NCBI GenBank assembly: GCA_032622095.1
Contig: CP136069.1
Span: 86,512,958 to 86,576,957, forward strand
Source of the DNA: Siphonodentalium dalli
Lineage: Eukaryota > Mollusca > Scaphopoda > Gadilida > Siphonodentaliidae
Direction of reading: 5' to 3'
DNA length: 64,000 nt
Program-made: the position numbers and the translations under genes
Shown: piece by piece, positions 34,138 to 45,509 of the stretch
How the letters are laid out: the number at the start of each line of letters is the position of its first letter
Position numbering within the stretch: position 1 is the stretch's first letter
Notes under the pieces: model-generated
Databases searched by the model: none
What the model saw: only the letters and a program-made list of their open reading frames with translations
Told to the model about the DNA's origin: nothing

Positions 34138-35401
34138 CAGTGTTCGCGCTGTCGGTAGCCAAATTAGCCAATGGCTAATCTTTTTCGAATTTGGCTAATA
34201 AAAATTTCATTTGGCTAAACTTTTGGCTAAACTTTTTTTTACCCCAAATGGAGACTGAAAGCATGGAGTCAGAAAGCTAATTAATAAAAGCGCTCAATAG
34301 ATCGACATTGAAGACGAAGTTAGGTGACGTACGAAAGTATTTCATTATTTTCGTACTTATGAAATATCGTTTCTTAAGTAACAGCAAAATGTAAGCATTT
34401 AGTGTAAACATATTTTATTTCCAAATCTAACATAATATACAGACAGGGTTCGCGCTGCCACTTGCCAAATTTGCCAATGGTTTTCAATTATGTGATGTAA
34501 ACGATCTAGTCCGAAAACATCGAAAGTATGAATATATCGCCGACTGTACAAAGGGAAACCCGATCGCGGACAGTACAAAGGGAAACCCGATCTACAACTC
34601 TATCAACCAAGCGATCACAAAGTGATATGCAATCAAAGTGTGCATTGACGCCGGTATATAAGCAATTTGATCGTAACAGGCTGTTTTAATCTGGAGAAAG
34701 AGTACGTCACTCTGCACGAAACAGCAAAAGCTCATTATTTTACATTTAATCCCATAATCCCCAATTGTCTGTCTGTCACTCACAGGGCTCCTGCACAATG
34801 CATGTTTATGATGACATTGTATTTATGACGGTCGAGGTTTATGAGCACCAAGTGTAAGACAATAGCTTAATCAGCCAAATGTGAATCACGACAGATATTT
34901 TGTGGCTATTTGTCGTCAATACCGATACAGTCAAAATAATATGCATGCTTTTATGACATATTTTAATTTGATAATGGCGTAACAATATTAAGTTATTAGT
35001 TTCCAGATATCACTTAGATATTTTCGCAAGGATAAATGATTTAAAAAAAGATATTGATATAAAACAAAAAAATAATGGCATTAAGAAGGACATTCCCGGG
35101 TTACCCCCCCCCCAATCACTCTTTCACATAAAGATTAATACATTTTTAATAAATGATATATATAAAAATACTTCTAGTTCATCAAAATTATTTAAAGTAT
35201 TGTGTATTTTACCTGTGTCTGTTAGATTTTACGTTTTAGTAATTAATTGTGAACCGACCAGAAAACGATGATTTAATTTGGCCAAAGTTCTTTTTAATTT
35301 GGCCAAAAAACATTTGGCTAAAGTTTTTTTCATTTGGCTAATAAAATTTTCATTTGGCTAAACTTTTGGCTAAAGTTTTTTTCGGTCCAGCGCGAACACT
35401 G
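34138..35401. mobile_element. hAT-like non-autonomous transposon 2, 1,264 bp
   Basis: Ends CAGTGTTCGCGCTG and its exact inverse CAGCGCGAACACTG. The 8-bp target duplication CTGTAATG is intact at 34130-34137 and 35402-35409. Subterminal motifs TTTGGCTAA are repeated many times near both ends (34180-34235 and 35275-35375), in keeping with transposase-binding repeats of hAT elements. A second internal end-like block, GGTTCGCGCTGCCACTTGCC, sits at 34448, perhaps a nested relative. No transposase frame. Confidence 0.92.
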
Positions 35402-35690
35402 CTGTAATGTCAGCGTACATGTACATGGCAAATCTCATGATGATCAGACAAATGGTATGGCCTGTTGCCCATGCTAATGGATTGAATTTTGAAATCCAAG
35501 ATGGCCACTGACGGCCATGCTTTTTTGCCGAATGATATCAAAATGACAAATTTCATTATGATCTGACCAAAGGTACAACCTGTAACCTGTGCTACTGGAA
35601 ATTGTTGACGGACGTACACACAAACGAACGGCTGATGCCAACCCATTGCGATATCTCAAACTTTACTTCGTCAAGTTGAGCTAAATGAAA
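35402..35690 (+). mobile_element. Pearl-like family D element, 3' end
   Basis: Core unit, then a degenerate ACGG/ACAC stretch (35605-35632), then CCAACCCATTGCGATATCTC and CAAGTTGAGCTAAA. The hAT element at 34138 inserted at its left side. Confidence 0.65.
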
Positions 35691-35871
35691 GATGGGAATT
35701 TCTTACTCTCTGGTGAAACCTGGGGCCAGTCAATCTTATATATTTTAAATTTTTTCTCAGCAATGAGTTGAAATATAAAGTGCTAACAAGAGCAACGCCA
35801 AGCATTGGCCAATAAATACCCCTGACTATATGCTGAATATCGGCTATAATTAGAGAGAAAATGAAGTAATA

Positions 35872-36400
35872 GTGGGGCATTTCTCTCAGTTTAACCCTTT
35901 TAACCTGAGAGACCGGAATACCAGTCCAATCCTTATTGGAGATGGGAGACGAGAATATCAGTCCGGAAATCATATAATATTTGACCTGGAAATACAGCAC
36001 AGTAATCACACATATCAACTACAGTTGTACTTCTACTTTGCACACATGTGTCACTTGTCACTTGTAATACCCCTGTCACTTTGGCAGACAAACTGGTGAC
36101 AGAGGGTATTCTTTGCACATGCGCAGATACAATTTTGAGATAAATGTTCGCTTTGAATCATTATCAAAGGAGAAGAATTTTGCTACATAGAAATATCACA
36201 ATCAAAGCACACATTAACTAGAATTGTTCTACTTTGTAATAACGAGTCACATGTATGTTCATCCCTCTGAATTTAGTAGCGAAATTGGTGACAGGGGTGG
36301 TGGTGGTCTGTTTGCACATGTGCAGATGATGATTTTGAGAAACGCTTATTGTTTACGGTCAGTAAAGGAGAGAATAATTTTGTTATAAAAAGCAAGATTA
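35872..36400. other. No gene recognised
   Basis: Contains a diverged local duplication: CACATGTGTCACTTG...CCCTGTCAC...TTTGCACATGCGCAGAT...TTTTGAGA (36040-36145) recurs at 36245-36345. Confidence 0.5.
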
Positions 36401-36948
36401 AAGGAAGCCGCAATATATATATTCATGTATATTGAAAGTGGAATAGACTGTCTCACCGAAATACCTTGTGATTTCACAATGTACTAGTTCAGTTAGCATA
36501 TATATTAGTAGACTTGTTGTATAGTTGTGTGTATAGATGTCCCAGGTAAGAGCATTACGCCTTTCATCATTGGAAACATTATATAATGTCAGGTGCCTTG
36601 GGTGGGGAGCATTTAACATTCAGTGTTTTCCATTGTCAATTATATATGTTGCACATCAGCAATGTATTGATAACAATTTCCTAAAGTTTCAAACCTCTAC
36701 AAATGAAACTGTGGCAGGAGCTGATTACACCATGAAGGTACGTACCTGTACCATAATGTGTGACAGACACAAAGACGAACAAAATAGTCAAAATTATTCC
36801 AAGTCAAGAAAGGGGAATAACTCAGTAAAAAGCAATATTTTCCGTCGTCCATATACATGTTGTACATCAGCAATATATTGGTAGCAATATTCAAAAGTTT
36901 TAAATTATTACATTCGAAATTGTGGGCGGAGTTGATTACACAATGAAG

Positions 36949-37983
36949 TAGGGTCCTGCGAATATTCGATATTCGATTCGAGATTCGATTCGAAAGTCAA
37001 ATTCGATTCGAATTCGATTCGAAATTTCCAACTCGAAATTTCGAATATACAAACATATAAAAAGTACACAGATCGATCTTAGCTGTTTCTGTGCCATATC
37101 ATTCCCAAAAATTATGAATATATGCAGCTTATAATTCTTATTATACATCGCGAACGTTCGCATGATATTAAATATAAGTATAGCCAGTAATTAGCCAATA
37201 TAGGACGACTAAATACATCTGCATTCTAGCTTTGAACATGGTAGCCAAAAGCTCGGAAATCGTCGATGGACCGACGACGCACGTAAATTAGAATAGCGAT
37301 GAGACTGAGCAACCGCTAGCGTTATCCGCCGACTATACGTCTCAGATTCCGCGTTATGTAATATCGCTGAGAATGTAAACAACACGTGTTCCCGGCGTCG
37401 AAAAGTGCTTTCAGTTTCGGAGCGTTGCTTGAAACTTGACAATTTGTCGTCTGTTATTCATATTTATTTTAAACATGATAAAAGCTGCCTGCAGTGCTGG
37501 AACTTACACGTGTGATGAATGCAACATGGTATATAAATCGCAAGCGTCTGGGACAACGACCCGTCTATAAGCATCCAGCACTACATAAACAGGCTACCCT
37601 GCGACTGTTGTTGCATCTTCAAGTTTATAACAACGGGTGTTTCCCAGTGGCGATTTGCAATTGTGCATGTACATGCAAACTCTAAAAAATTGCGCGTGAT
37701 TTTAATTCCGATAATCCGTTTAGTGGTTATATATTTAATTGTCGTGACGACCGCATGGACGTTTTAATGTTTTTTCTCTCTCAACAATTCTCAATTGAAG
37801 TTAATAGTATCAGGAACGACGGTTGATCGCCACATAAGTTATGATGGAACTTCATGAAAGTTCACAGAACGTTTCACAAATCGTCTAATCATTGACATTA
37901 AATACCTAATTGAGAATTCAACACACAGGTATGATTCGATTCGATATTCGATTCGATCAAAATCTCCAATTCGCAGGACCCTA
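36949..37983. mobile_element. hAT-like non-autonomous transposon 3, 1,035 bp
   Basis: Terminal inverted repeats TAGGGTCCTGCGAAT (left) and its exact inverse (right). The 8-bp target duplication CAATGAAG is at 36941-36948 and 37984-37991. Subterminal ATTCGATTCGA tandem motifs occur at both ends. It interrupts a pearl-like repeat whose sequence (ATTACACCATGAAGGTAC-type) resumes after it. A 77-codon minus-strand frame inside (37209-37442) has no recognisable domain. Confidence 0.92.
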
Positions 37984-38283
37984 CAATGAAGGTACTACAT
38001 GTAGTATGTGTGATGGACAAAACAGCCAAATTTTTTGTCAAGAAAGGGGAATAACTCAGTAAAACGGAAAACCAGAACAAAACAGAACTGGTCATAAAGT
38101 TATCTGCTCAGACGGATGGATGGACAGATGGTTGGACAGACGGATGGAGGGACAAATGCATGTAATCCAGTATACCCACCATTTCCATCGGTCATGGGGG
38201 TATAATAAACAATACACCAAATCTGTTTAACTTATAATATTATATTGAAAAGTATAATATAGAGCAAAGCAAGTTGTTTGCTT

Positions 38284-38547
38284 ATAAACCCTTCTATGAC
38301 TGTAGCTTCCTGGAATATTACGAAAAACTTGTGCCAATGCTTTCTCTTATATATGCATGTCTCCCATAGGGAGCCTCGCATATATAAGAGAATACAATGG
38401 CCTAACAATATTTACCTTGACATTGTCAGCCAGTGCATTCTATTATATATGAGAGGCTCCCTGTGGGAGACTCATTTATATAAGAGAATGCACTGGCACA
38501 TGATCTTTAATGCTGCACAAGTGCAGATCCAGTCATGAAAGGGTTGA
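38284..38547. mobile_element. MITE family A copy, full length
   Basis: Ends AACCCTTCTATGACTG and CCAGTCATGAAAGGGTT, both hairpins intact. The flanking TTAA has decayed. Confidence 0.75.
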
Positions 38548-38559
38548 GCACAAAATAAA

Positions 38560-39310
38560 ACAAAACAGTATAAAATCAATCATTTTGGGATCATAGCTGA
38601 AATTTGTCAATATGGAAATGATTGCACAGGCAATCAGTTATTCATTGTTATGGAAATTTGTATCCAGACAGTGGAACAAAATATTGTTCTGCGCAAACAC
38701 ACACAATAAACATATCAATTGTTAATATACCCCAACTAGGACTTCGCCTCTTGGGTAACATTTTGAGCCACATTAGCACAAATGGCTGTTAAAGCAACAC
38801 ACTGGCTACTGAAATGAAGTGGAAACTTCTCTATGATAAATGATGCATGAATTCAAATTCACTCTGATTTTCTGATCAACTCTGGTTGATGTGTCTATAC
38901 AGACTACCCGCTTTTAATAGTGCTGTGTGCTGATTTGTGCGATAATTTCGCCGTCAGATCATAGGCTGCTGATGGCTATCCCATGTACTAGATATACTAG
39001 AAATGTTTCGTGCATGTCAACCCTTTCTGTACTGAATGAATTATCCCAATCAGTTATAAAAGTCTTCACTGGAATGATCTATTATTCATTTGGAGAGATG
39101 TTCAGGTAATATGAGCAGACAATAACAATAGAAATTGCAGAAGGAATACTATTCATTGGTGTGAAATGTTCAGATAATAAGTTGAACAAATGTCATATAC
39201 CCCTTCGTTGAACTTATTATCTGAACATTTCCTAAGGGAACTACACATCAATGAGTATTTAGTATGGAATGGGTTAAAGAACCCTACCATAGGCAAGAGA
39301 TCTACAGAGT
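38560..39310. other. Intron between exons 1 and 2, no gene recognised
   Basis: Unassigned sequence. TTCATTTGGAGAGATGTTCAGG (39087) and its near-copy at 39154, followed by inverted GTTATCTGAACAT-like blocks at 39174-39232, form a small inverted repeat. Confidence 0.4.
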
Positions 39311-39320
39311 TAAAAATGTA

Positions 39321-39450
39321 CAGTAATGCCCTAAATAATCTCACTGAGAGCTTTCCGATGAATGGCAACAAGTCATATTTCCGACTAAATCCTGAAAAGT
39401 TACCCATAATTCTGCTGTGGTTAAGGAGTCGATTATTTAGAGCATTACTG
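39321..39450. mobile_element. MITE family C copy with internal deletion
   Basis: CAGTAATGCCCTAAATAATC start and GATTATTTAGAGCATTACTG end are inverted, flanked by TA on both sides. Most of the left arm is deleted, so the fold-back is lost. Confidence 0.8.
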
Positions 39451-39599
39451 TACAAGACAGTCAATGACTGTGGAGACGGTCAGCAGACTGTAAAGACTGG
39501 GACTCGGAAGACCATAAGAGTTAGTACTTGTCAAATTCACTTAACAAGAGCATCGTTAGGGCGTGGCAAAATACACCCTTTAGCCATTTCGAATTGTAC

Positions 39600-40490
39600 T
39601 ATCGCAAAATAAGATAATACTTTGAGCTTACATTTGAAGAAAATCTATTGTAATACGACACTGCCTAACTATGCTTAAAAGCCATGTCCTGATTGGCCAG
39701 TGGCCCGAGTTACCATGGCTATCTCGTTCCAGTTTTGTGGTACAATTCTACTTTTTCCAATTGTACCACGAAAAAAATTGGTATATTCAGATCGCCGCAC
39801 GCGACTTTTCCCGTCTTTTCTAACTCCGCGCAAACGGGGCATCAACGGAGTACACCCGCATCCGTAACCCATTGAATTTTGCTACATCTTGACAATCTTG
39901 CCAATTTTCTAGCGATTTGTGGCTTGAAAGCAGTTTGGTTGCCAATGAATATGGTCCAGATGGTGTTATGGTATATTGATATATGTTACGACCAAAGTAT
40001 ATTAAATGACAAAATAAATGCATGGGTAAAATTGTATTTTCCATGGGGCCGGGCTGTGCATTCGTCGATTCGAATCTCTATCATATTCGATATTTCGGAA
40101 TCAAGTTGAAACTGAAAGCGTTTGTTCACCAGAAGGGAAATAAGATTAGTTTAGTAAACTAGATCATTTAGATTGCTTTGTGTAAGCAAAATGGTCCATA
40201 GTCGATGATCATATTCATGTTGTCCCAACAACGTTCAACATAGAAATGACCGCAACAGTGTTTCCTGTACAATTTAAATGGAAGACACGGGCGCCGCTGA
40301 AAACACATCCTTTTTAGCCAATCACAATGAGTATTTACGCAAACAAATTACCAGAGTACTCCATGCAAAGAAATTGAGTACGCCCAATAAGAATTACACC
40401 ACAAACTGTTTTCTCACCTGAGACCGAAAAAGCGCAGTATTTCGTTGACTATTCAGTCGAATTATGACCAGAAACTTTCAGTCGTATTAC
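39600..40490. other. No gene recognised
   Basis: Includes a small perfect palindrome, GTGGTACAATT...AATTGTACCAC (39738-39770), related in sequence to the arms of the larger palindrome at 40493. Confidence 0.45.
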
Positions 40491-40492
40491 AA

Positions 40493-40639
40493 AAGAAATA
40501 AATACACGGTGTATCGGTGTGTATGGTCAAGTTGTACCACAAAAAACTGATTGTAGGACTCCGCTACGCGTCGTCCTACAATCAGTTTTTTGTGGTACAA
40601 CTTGACCATACACACCGATACACCGTGTATTTATTTCTT
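40493..40639. repeat. Perfect 67-bp inverted repeat with 13-nt loop
   Basis: Arms 40493-40559 and 40573-40639 are exact reverse complements by eye, separated by 13 bases rich in CG (TCCGCTACGCGTC). A perfect fold-back of this size in otherwise diverged repeats suggests a very recent origin or ongoing correction. It may be a young MITE or the product of a fold-back copying event. Confidence 0.9.
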
Positions 40640-40659
40640 AAATATACCCCTAATTCCAA

Positions 40660-41060
40660 TGCCAAAATGTGGTCAAATTCTAAGTTGAAAAATGGCCATA
40701 ACTCATGTAGAAATAATTAGACAGAACCTATATTCAAACTTGGCCTGTAGTTTTAGCTGGGAAATACACATACCAGCTTTGGTTCAGCTCAAATAATCAA
40801 AACTGGAGTTATCGGTTGGAAACCAAAATGTTATAAAATCGGTCAAATTCTAAGTTGAAAAATGGCCGTAACTCATGTGAAAATAACTGGACGGAACCCA
40901 TATTCGAACTTGGTCTGTATCTTTAGCTGGGAAATACACATACCAACTTTGGTTCAGATCAAATAATCAAAACTGGAGTTATCGGTCGGAAACCAAAAAT
41001 GTTAACAGACGGTCAAATTCTAAGTCGAAAAAGGGCCGTAACTCATGTAAAAATAATTGT
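40660..41060. mobile_element. Pearl-like family E array, three core units
   Basis: Units start at TCAAATTCTAAGTTGAAAAA or TAAGTCGAAAAAGGGCC (about 40675, 40844 and 41011), about 168 bp apart. Confidence 0.7.
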
Positions 41061-41079
41061 AGTCCTAAAGAGGGACGTA

Positions 41080-42890
41080 ACCTGGAAGGTCTCCATTGAG
41101 CAGTGGGGTGTCCACCTTCAAATTTGGTCATGATCCTCCCCACCCCATAGTCCATAGTCTGCTCCCTCCCAACTGAAGCAAACACACTCCCAAATTCCTT
41201 TGCACATGTTGCAATTTTACAACTGATACCTCAAGCTTTCCTAACAGTTGCAAAGTTCCAACCTGACATGCCCCCCCCCCTTTTTAATGGTGGACCCCAT
41301 TCAAACAAATTTTGATCCCAACTCTCCATAGGCCATATACACCAAATGCTATTTCTTGATTGGTCAAACCCATTTTAACAAATCTATAACCCAGTCCCAA
41401 GTAATACAAGGACCCTCCATACTAGTTACTACATATAAGCTAAATAGGCCTGATGGCTCTTGAGGAGGAGCCATTTTTAAAAATACTATGGGGGAAGAGT
41501 TATGTCCCTGGTCGCACCCCTATTTGACCTGGTGAACCCATGTGAACAAATCTGAATCCCAGTCACCCAAGGACTCTCTATACCAAAATGTATGCTAAAT
41601 ATGCCAAATGGTTCTTGAGTAGATGTTTTAAGAATAACTATTGAGGGAAAGAATTATGTCCCTGGATCCGACCCAATTCGACCCAGTGATCCAATTCTGA
41701 ATCAAATCTGAATCCTAGTCACCCATACCAAATATAAGTTGAATAGGCCTGATGACATTTTAAGAATTACAATGGATGGACAAGTTATGTCCCCGGCTCC
41801 GCCCTTATTTGACCCGGTGACCTCATTTTAACACATCTGTATCACTGTCACCCAAGGACCTTCCATACCAATTATAAGCTAAATAGCCCGATGATTCTTG
41901 AGAAGATGTTTTAAGAATTACTATGGATGGAAAGAGTTACGCCCCTAGCTATGCCACTTTTTTGACCATGTGACCCCCATTTGAACAGAACTGATTCCCA
42001 GCCACCTGGGGACTATCCACACAAAATATGACTCATATTCTTCATCTCAGGTAAGCTAAGAAAAATGCCTCCTTCTTTCTCATCCAGTTTCCCATATCTA
42101 ATTACCTGAGAAAACTGGTATTTATTTTTACTGACCAAACTGTCAGATTCATCATTCACACTTGGCCTTGGGAATTTGTTATCATAAGTCATCGGTCATT
42201 TATATACAAACTCTCTAACAGGCAGAGAATTTTAGTGTATTAAATCAATGTGACTTATATATGGTGTTTAATAAGTAAACATTCTGTGATGGCAGGCACC
42301 TTCCTCATATCTCATAGAGCTCTGAGTATGTACTGTTTGCATGTTCTTGGTTTTAGACTGATTTAAACCAAATTTGGTTGAGTCACCCTGGTGGATGTTA
42401 CAATTGTGTTATTTTTTTATTTAATTTAAAAGTTAAAAAATATTAAATTGAGCAAGAAATTAATCTCAATAAAAAAAATATTCATTTAAAAAAATATTCA
42501 TTTTTTTTTTTGGTTAAATTAAGCAAGTAGTTCAGCTCTGCCCCTATTTGACCCAGTGACCCAATTTGAACAAATCTGTACCCCAGTCACCCAAGACCCT
42601 TCATACCAATTATAAGCTAATTCGGCCCAATGGTTCTTGAGAAGAAGTCATTCTAAGAATTACTATGGAGGAATAGAGTTATGGCCCTCCATTCGTAACT
42701 ATTTGACCCAGTGACCTCATTTGAACAAATCTGAATGTGAGTCACCTAGGGAACATCCACACGATATATGAACCATTTCGGTATTATGGTTCCGAAGAAG
42801 ATGTTTAATGAATTGTTGACGGACGGACGGACGAGGAGTGATGACTATATATAGCTCCACCGGAGATTTCGTCTCAGGTGAGCTAAAAAC
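41080..42890 (+). mobile_element. Pearl-like family H array with ACGG microsatellite and 3' hairpin
   Basis: Degenerate units of about 150-165 bp carry TATGTCCCTGG, TATTTGACC-GTGA-CC, AATCTGAATCCCAGTCACCC and AAGCTAAATAGGCCTGATGA, repeating from about 41280 to 42800, with an AT-rich interruption (42410-42530). The array ends with GTTGACGGACGGACGGACGA, then AGCTCCACCGGAG and TCAGGTGAGCTAAAA. The architecture matches families D and E although the cores differ. Confidence 0.7.
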
Positions 42891-43241
42891 CTGCATGAGT
42901 CCACAGTTGAAATTAGTCCTAGCCTTTTACTATGTCAACCCAGGTCTCCAGGATGAATAATCTCAATCAATCTATTTGAAAATAATGATGTGTGGCCCGA
43001 AATATATTGTAAATTTGATGCAGAAAGAGCGAATTTAGCGCTAAAATAAGAGTGGTGTTGTGCTTGGGTGTTGTTTTGATCACTACACCAAATCAAGGTG
43101 GAAAGAAGACCAAGACCAAACAGAAGGTTTTTTTTTCATTGCAAAATTACGACCTTGCACATAGACACTTTCAACCTCTGACAAACAACTAACAAAACTT
43201 GCCGACATCAAATAACGTTTATATTCCTTTTGCATGCATCA

Positions 43242-43500
43242 TTAATCCTTTCATAACAGGAGCTGAGTTGATGCAGCATTAAAGATCCTGTGCCAGTGCA
43301 TTCTCTTATATATGAATCTCCCATAGGGAGCTTCGCATATATATGAGAATGCACTGGCTTACAAGGTCAAGGTAAAGTTAGGCCAATGCATTCTCTTATA
43401 TATGTGAGGCTCCCTATGGGAGACTCGCATATATAAGAGAATGCATTGGCACAGGGTATTCGCAAAAATTCAAGAAGCTCCAGTCATGAAAGAGCTATAA
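43242..43500. mobile_element. MITE family A copy, full length
   Basis: TTAA at the left, end decayed to TATAA at the right. The ends CCTTTCATAACAGGAGC and GCTCCAGTCATGAAAGAG and both hairpins are well preserved. It lies about 150 bp from dystrobrevin exon 1. Confidence 0.8.
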
Positions 43501-43653
43501 AGCGGATACTGAGAGAGTGAAATGTGATCAATCTATTTTAATGTGATCAAATTATTGTAATGAAAATTTTTCTAATTTATCTTCAAATGCAATTTTATCT
43601 TCTCTGTACAAGATGTAGGTATATATCTACACGTTGGGTAAATGAGTACATAC

Positions 43654-43749
43654 GCATCTCAGTGAGCAGGTACCGATGCTCCATCATCGCCTTGGTTATG
43701 GGACTTTCATCCTCAATCAGGTTTGTATCATCTGCACAGTTCACATAGC
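43654..43749 (-). CDS. DTN (dystrobrevin): Dystrobrevin exon 1 of those found: N-terminal segment
   Basis: Acceptor GTTTTTCAG and donor GTATGT. It encodes YVNCADDTNLIEDESPITKA then MMEHRYLLTEM (residues 1-31) and ends with C of an arginine codon completed by exon 2. LIEDESPITKAMMEHRYLLT aligns without gaps to the first residues of human alpha-dystrobrevin (M-IEDS...MAERRQLF-EMR), with CTG where the human ATG is. The first in-frame ATG is at 43685-43687 (MMEHR). Either translation starts there or an upstream exon, which I could not find, supplies the start. The frame upstream of ATG is open to the acceptor, favouring an upstream coding exon. Confidence 0.88.
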
Positions 43750-43850
43750 CTGAAAAACAAAATGTCACCATGAAAGAACAGGGATAATTTTGTATGGCTT
43801 CAAAAGAGAGAAAAAGTAACTAAATTTGAGACTAGAGGAGATCTAATCCT

Positions 43851-44240
43851 AATGAGATCCCCAGAGGGTGAATTTGGTTATGCTAGCCCATTGTGCAGTA
43901 TAGCATTACTAAATTCGCCCTCTGGGGGGGGGGGGGGGCCTCATTCTGCAAAATGTCAGACACTTATTCCAGGCTTATATGGCTAAGGTCTAAAATTACA
44001 ATTGGACATGAGAGGTAAGGGAAAATTCTTGAAGTAAAATCAGGTGAAATTTCCTGCATACATGTACCTATAGCAATACTTTCGTGACATATAAGTTACA
44101 AATATGTGGAACTGAAAATTCACTCATGTCACAAAATGTTGTAAAATGTTACATTGCTAAATGGAATCAAGTCTGATTAAATGGTCAACACAGAACAAGG
44201 TGGGAGTGTATACATTTAGGTGATAGTTTCTCTCAACACC
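43851..44240. repeat. Family B hairpin plus long flank, copy 1
   Basis: Hairpin 43851-43952 contains a 15-base G run at 43924-43938. The following 260 bp (CTAAGGTCT-AAATT-CAATTGGACATG, CTGCATACATGTACC, AAATATGTGGAACTGAAA, CAAGTCTGATTAAATGGTCA) matches 48981-49375. Confidence 0.75.
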
Positions 44241-44483
44241 CTGAATAGAGATAATTTTGTATGGCTTCAAAGAGTAGGTATTAACAGTTTTATTAAATAC
44301 AGCATACGCTCCATCTATTATTAAAATGAACCAATACATGTTAAAGTATAAAAGCTCTGTAAAGCTCATATATTTTATTTGAAATAAATTTGGAAGATCA
44401 TCGATTATTTTTGTAATGTTTGCCATGTTATTAAAATAAATTATAACTTTAATCTTCAACTCAAGTGAATGCCAGCTTCCTGT

Positions 44484-45205
44484 TAACTCTTTCAGTGTCA
44501 AGCCTATTTTCATTGTTCAGTGCCAGAGAAAATGATAAAAATGTGACTTATTATTACATCATGGCAAACTACTGGGTCAATTTATTTTCTTGACTATTGG
44601 TATGTATGACATCTCAGGGAACAACTATCCAACAAAAAGTGGGCATGACCAAATGTGCATCAAGGGAGATAACTCTATATGTACAGGGATATAATTCTAC
44701 CCAATTTTCCACTTTTTCCCTACATTTTCACATTATATTGGAATATGAAGTGTAAGCATTGCTTTCTTATCATAGTTTAAGTTATCTTGATGTAAGATAT
44801 ACTGAGATGTTCTAGGATGTATATTAATGACAGGAACCTTGATACATATAGCATGGCATCTATTTCAGAAGTTGATAGCATAGTCTATTTCACTGTCGTA
44901 ATGACCGATGTACTGCAGAAAAAGGCAAATATCCTATCTTCCCTTGAATGAAGTGACTTATTATTACATTATTTGTTATTACATAAATATCAATATATTT
45001 TGTGTCATAAACACCATATAAATGAAAACAGAGCAAAGTAACAGTATATAAGTCCCCCCTACCCATAGGTATTGTTTCAAGTGAATGTACGTCACCCACA
45101 CATGATCAAAATATTAGATGATACAATCCAGGCCGATCTGACGGGCCCATGGCATTCAACTTACAGCCGATCTGACAGGCCCATGGCACTGAAAGAGATC
45201 AATAA
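44484..45205. mobile_element. Putative inverted-repeat DNA element
   Basis: TTAACTCTTTCAGTG near 44483 and CATGGCACTGAAAGAG at 45183-45198 form a short inverted pair, and the related sequence 49380-49450 lacks this stretch between its shared blocks. The pair is short and no clean target duplication is visible. Confidence 0.45.
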
Positions 45206-45361
45206 CAGAAATGGCTCCCTACAGTCAAACCCCAAGTCTTCCTGGTCCCATAACTCAATATTAATGTTCTATAAATTATTAAAGTAGCTGCCCACAGTAA
45301 AAACCCAAGTCTTCCTTGTCTCATAACACAATAACACCTCATCTTGCTTCACCCATAGGTA

Positions 45362-45509
45362 CAGTAATGCCCTAAATAATCGACTCCTTATCGACAGCAG
45401 AATTATCGGTAATTTTTCAGGATTTAGTCGGAAATATGGCTTGATGCCATTCATCGTGGGGGAGCTTTCGGATGAATGGCAACAAGACATATTTCCGACT
45501 AAATCTTGA
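45362..45509. mobile_element. MITE family C copy, right end cut
   Basis: Begins CAGTAATGCCCTAAATAATC after TA. It passes through the loop and part of the right arm (ATTTCCGACTAAATC), then is replaced by the start of the family D element. Confidence 0.8.

Larger units (their letters stand above)
12900..43749 (-). other. DTN (dystrobrevin): Dystrobrevin gene region (partial, nine coding exons)
   Basis: Minus-strand gene assembled by eye from nine exons with GT-AG introns. Joined in order they give 375 residues without a stop and with matching intron phases (1,1,2,1,0,1,0,2). The product follows vertebrate alpha/beta-dystrobrevin nearly colinearly: N-terminal EMR motif, [59 protein letters not shown], then the ZZ finger. 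Dystrobrevins are cytoplasmic members of the dystrophin-glycoprotein complex that bind dystrophin and syntrophins at the membrane. The ZZ sequence separates it from dystrophin itself. Introns range from 592 bp to 12.0 kb and are full of mobile elements. The 5' end and the coiled-coil 3' portion lie outside the exons I can see. Confidence 0.93.
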
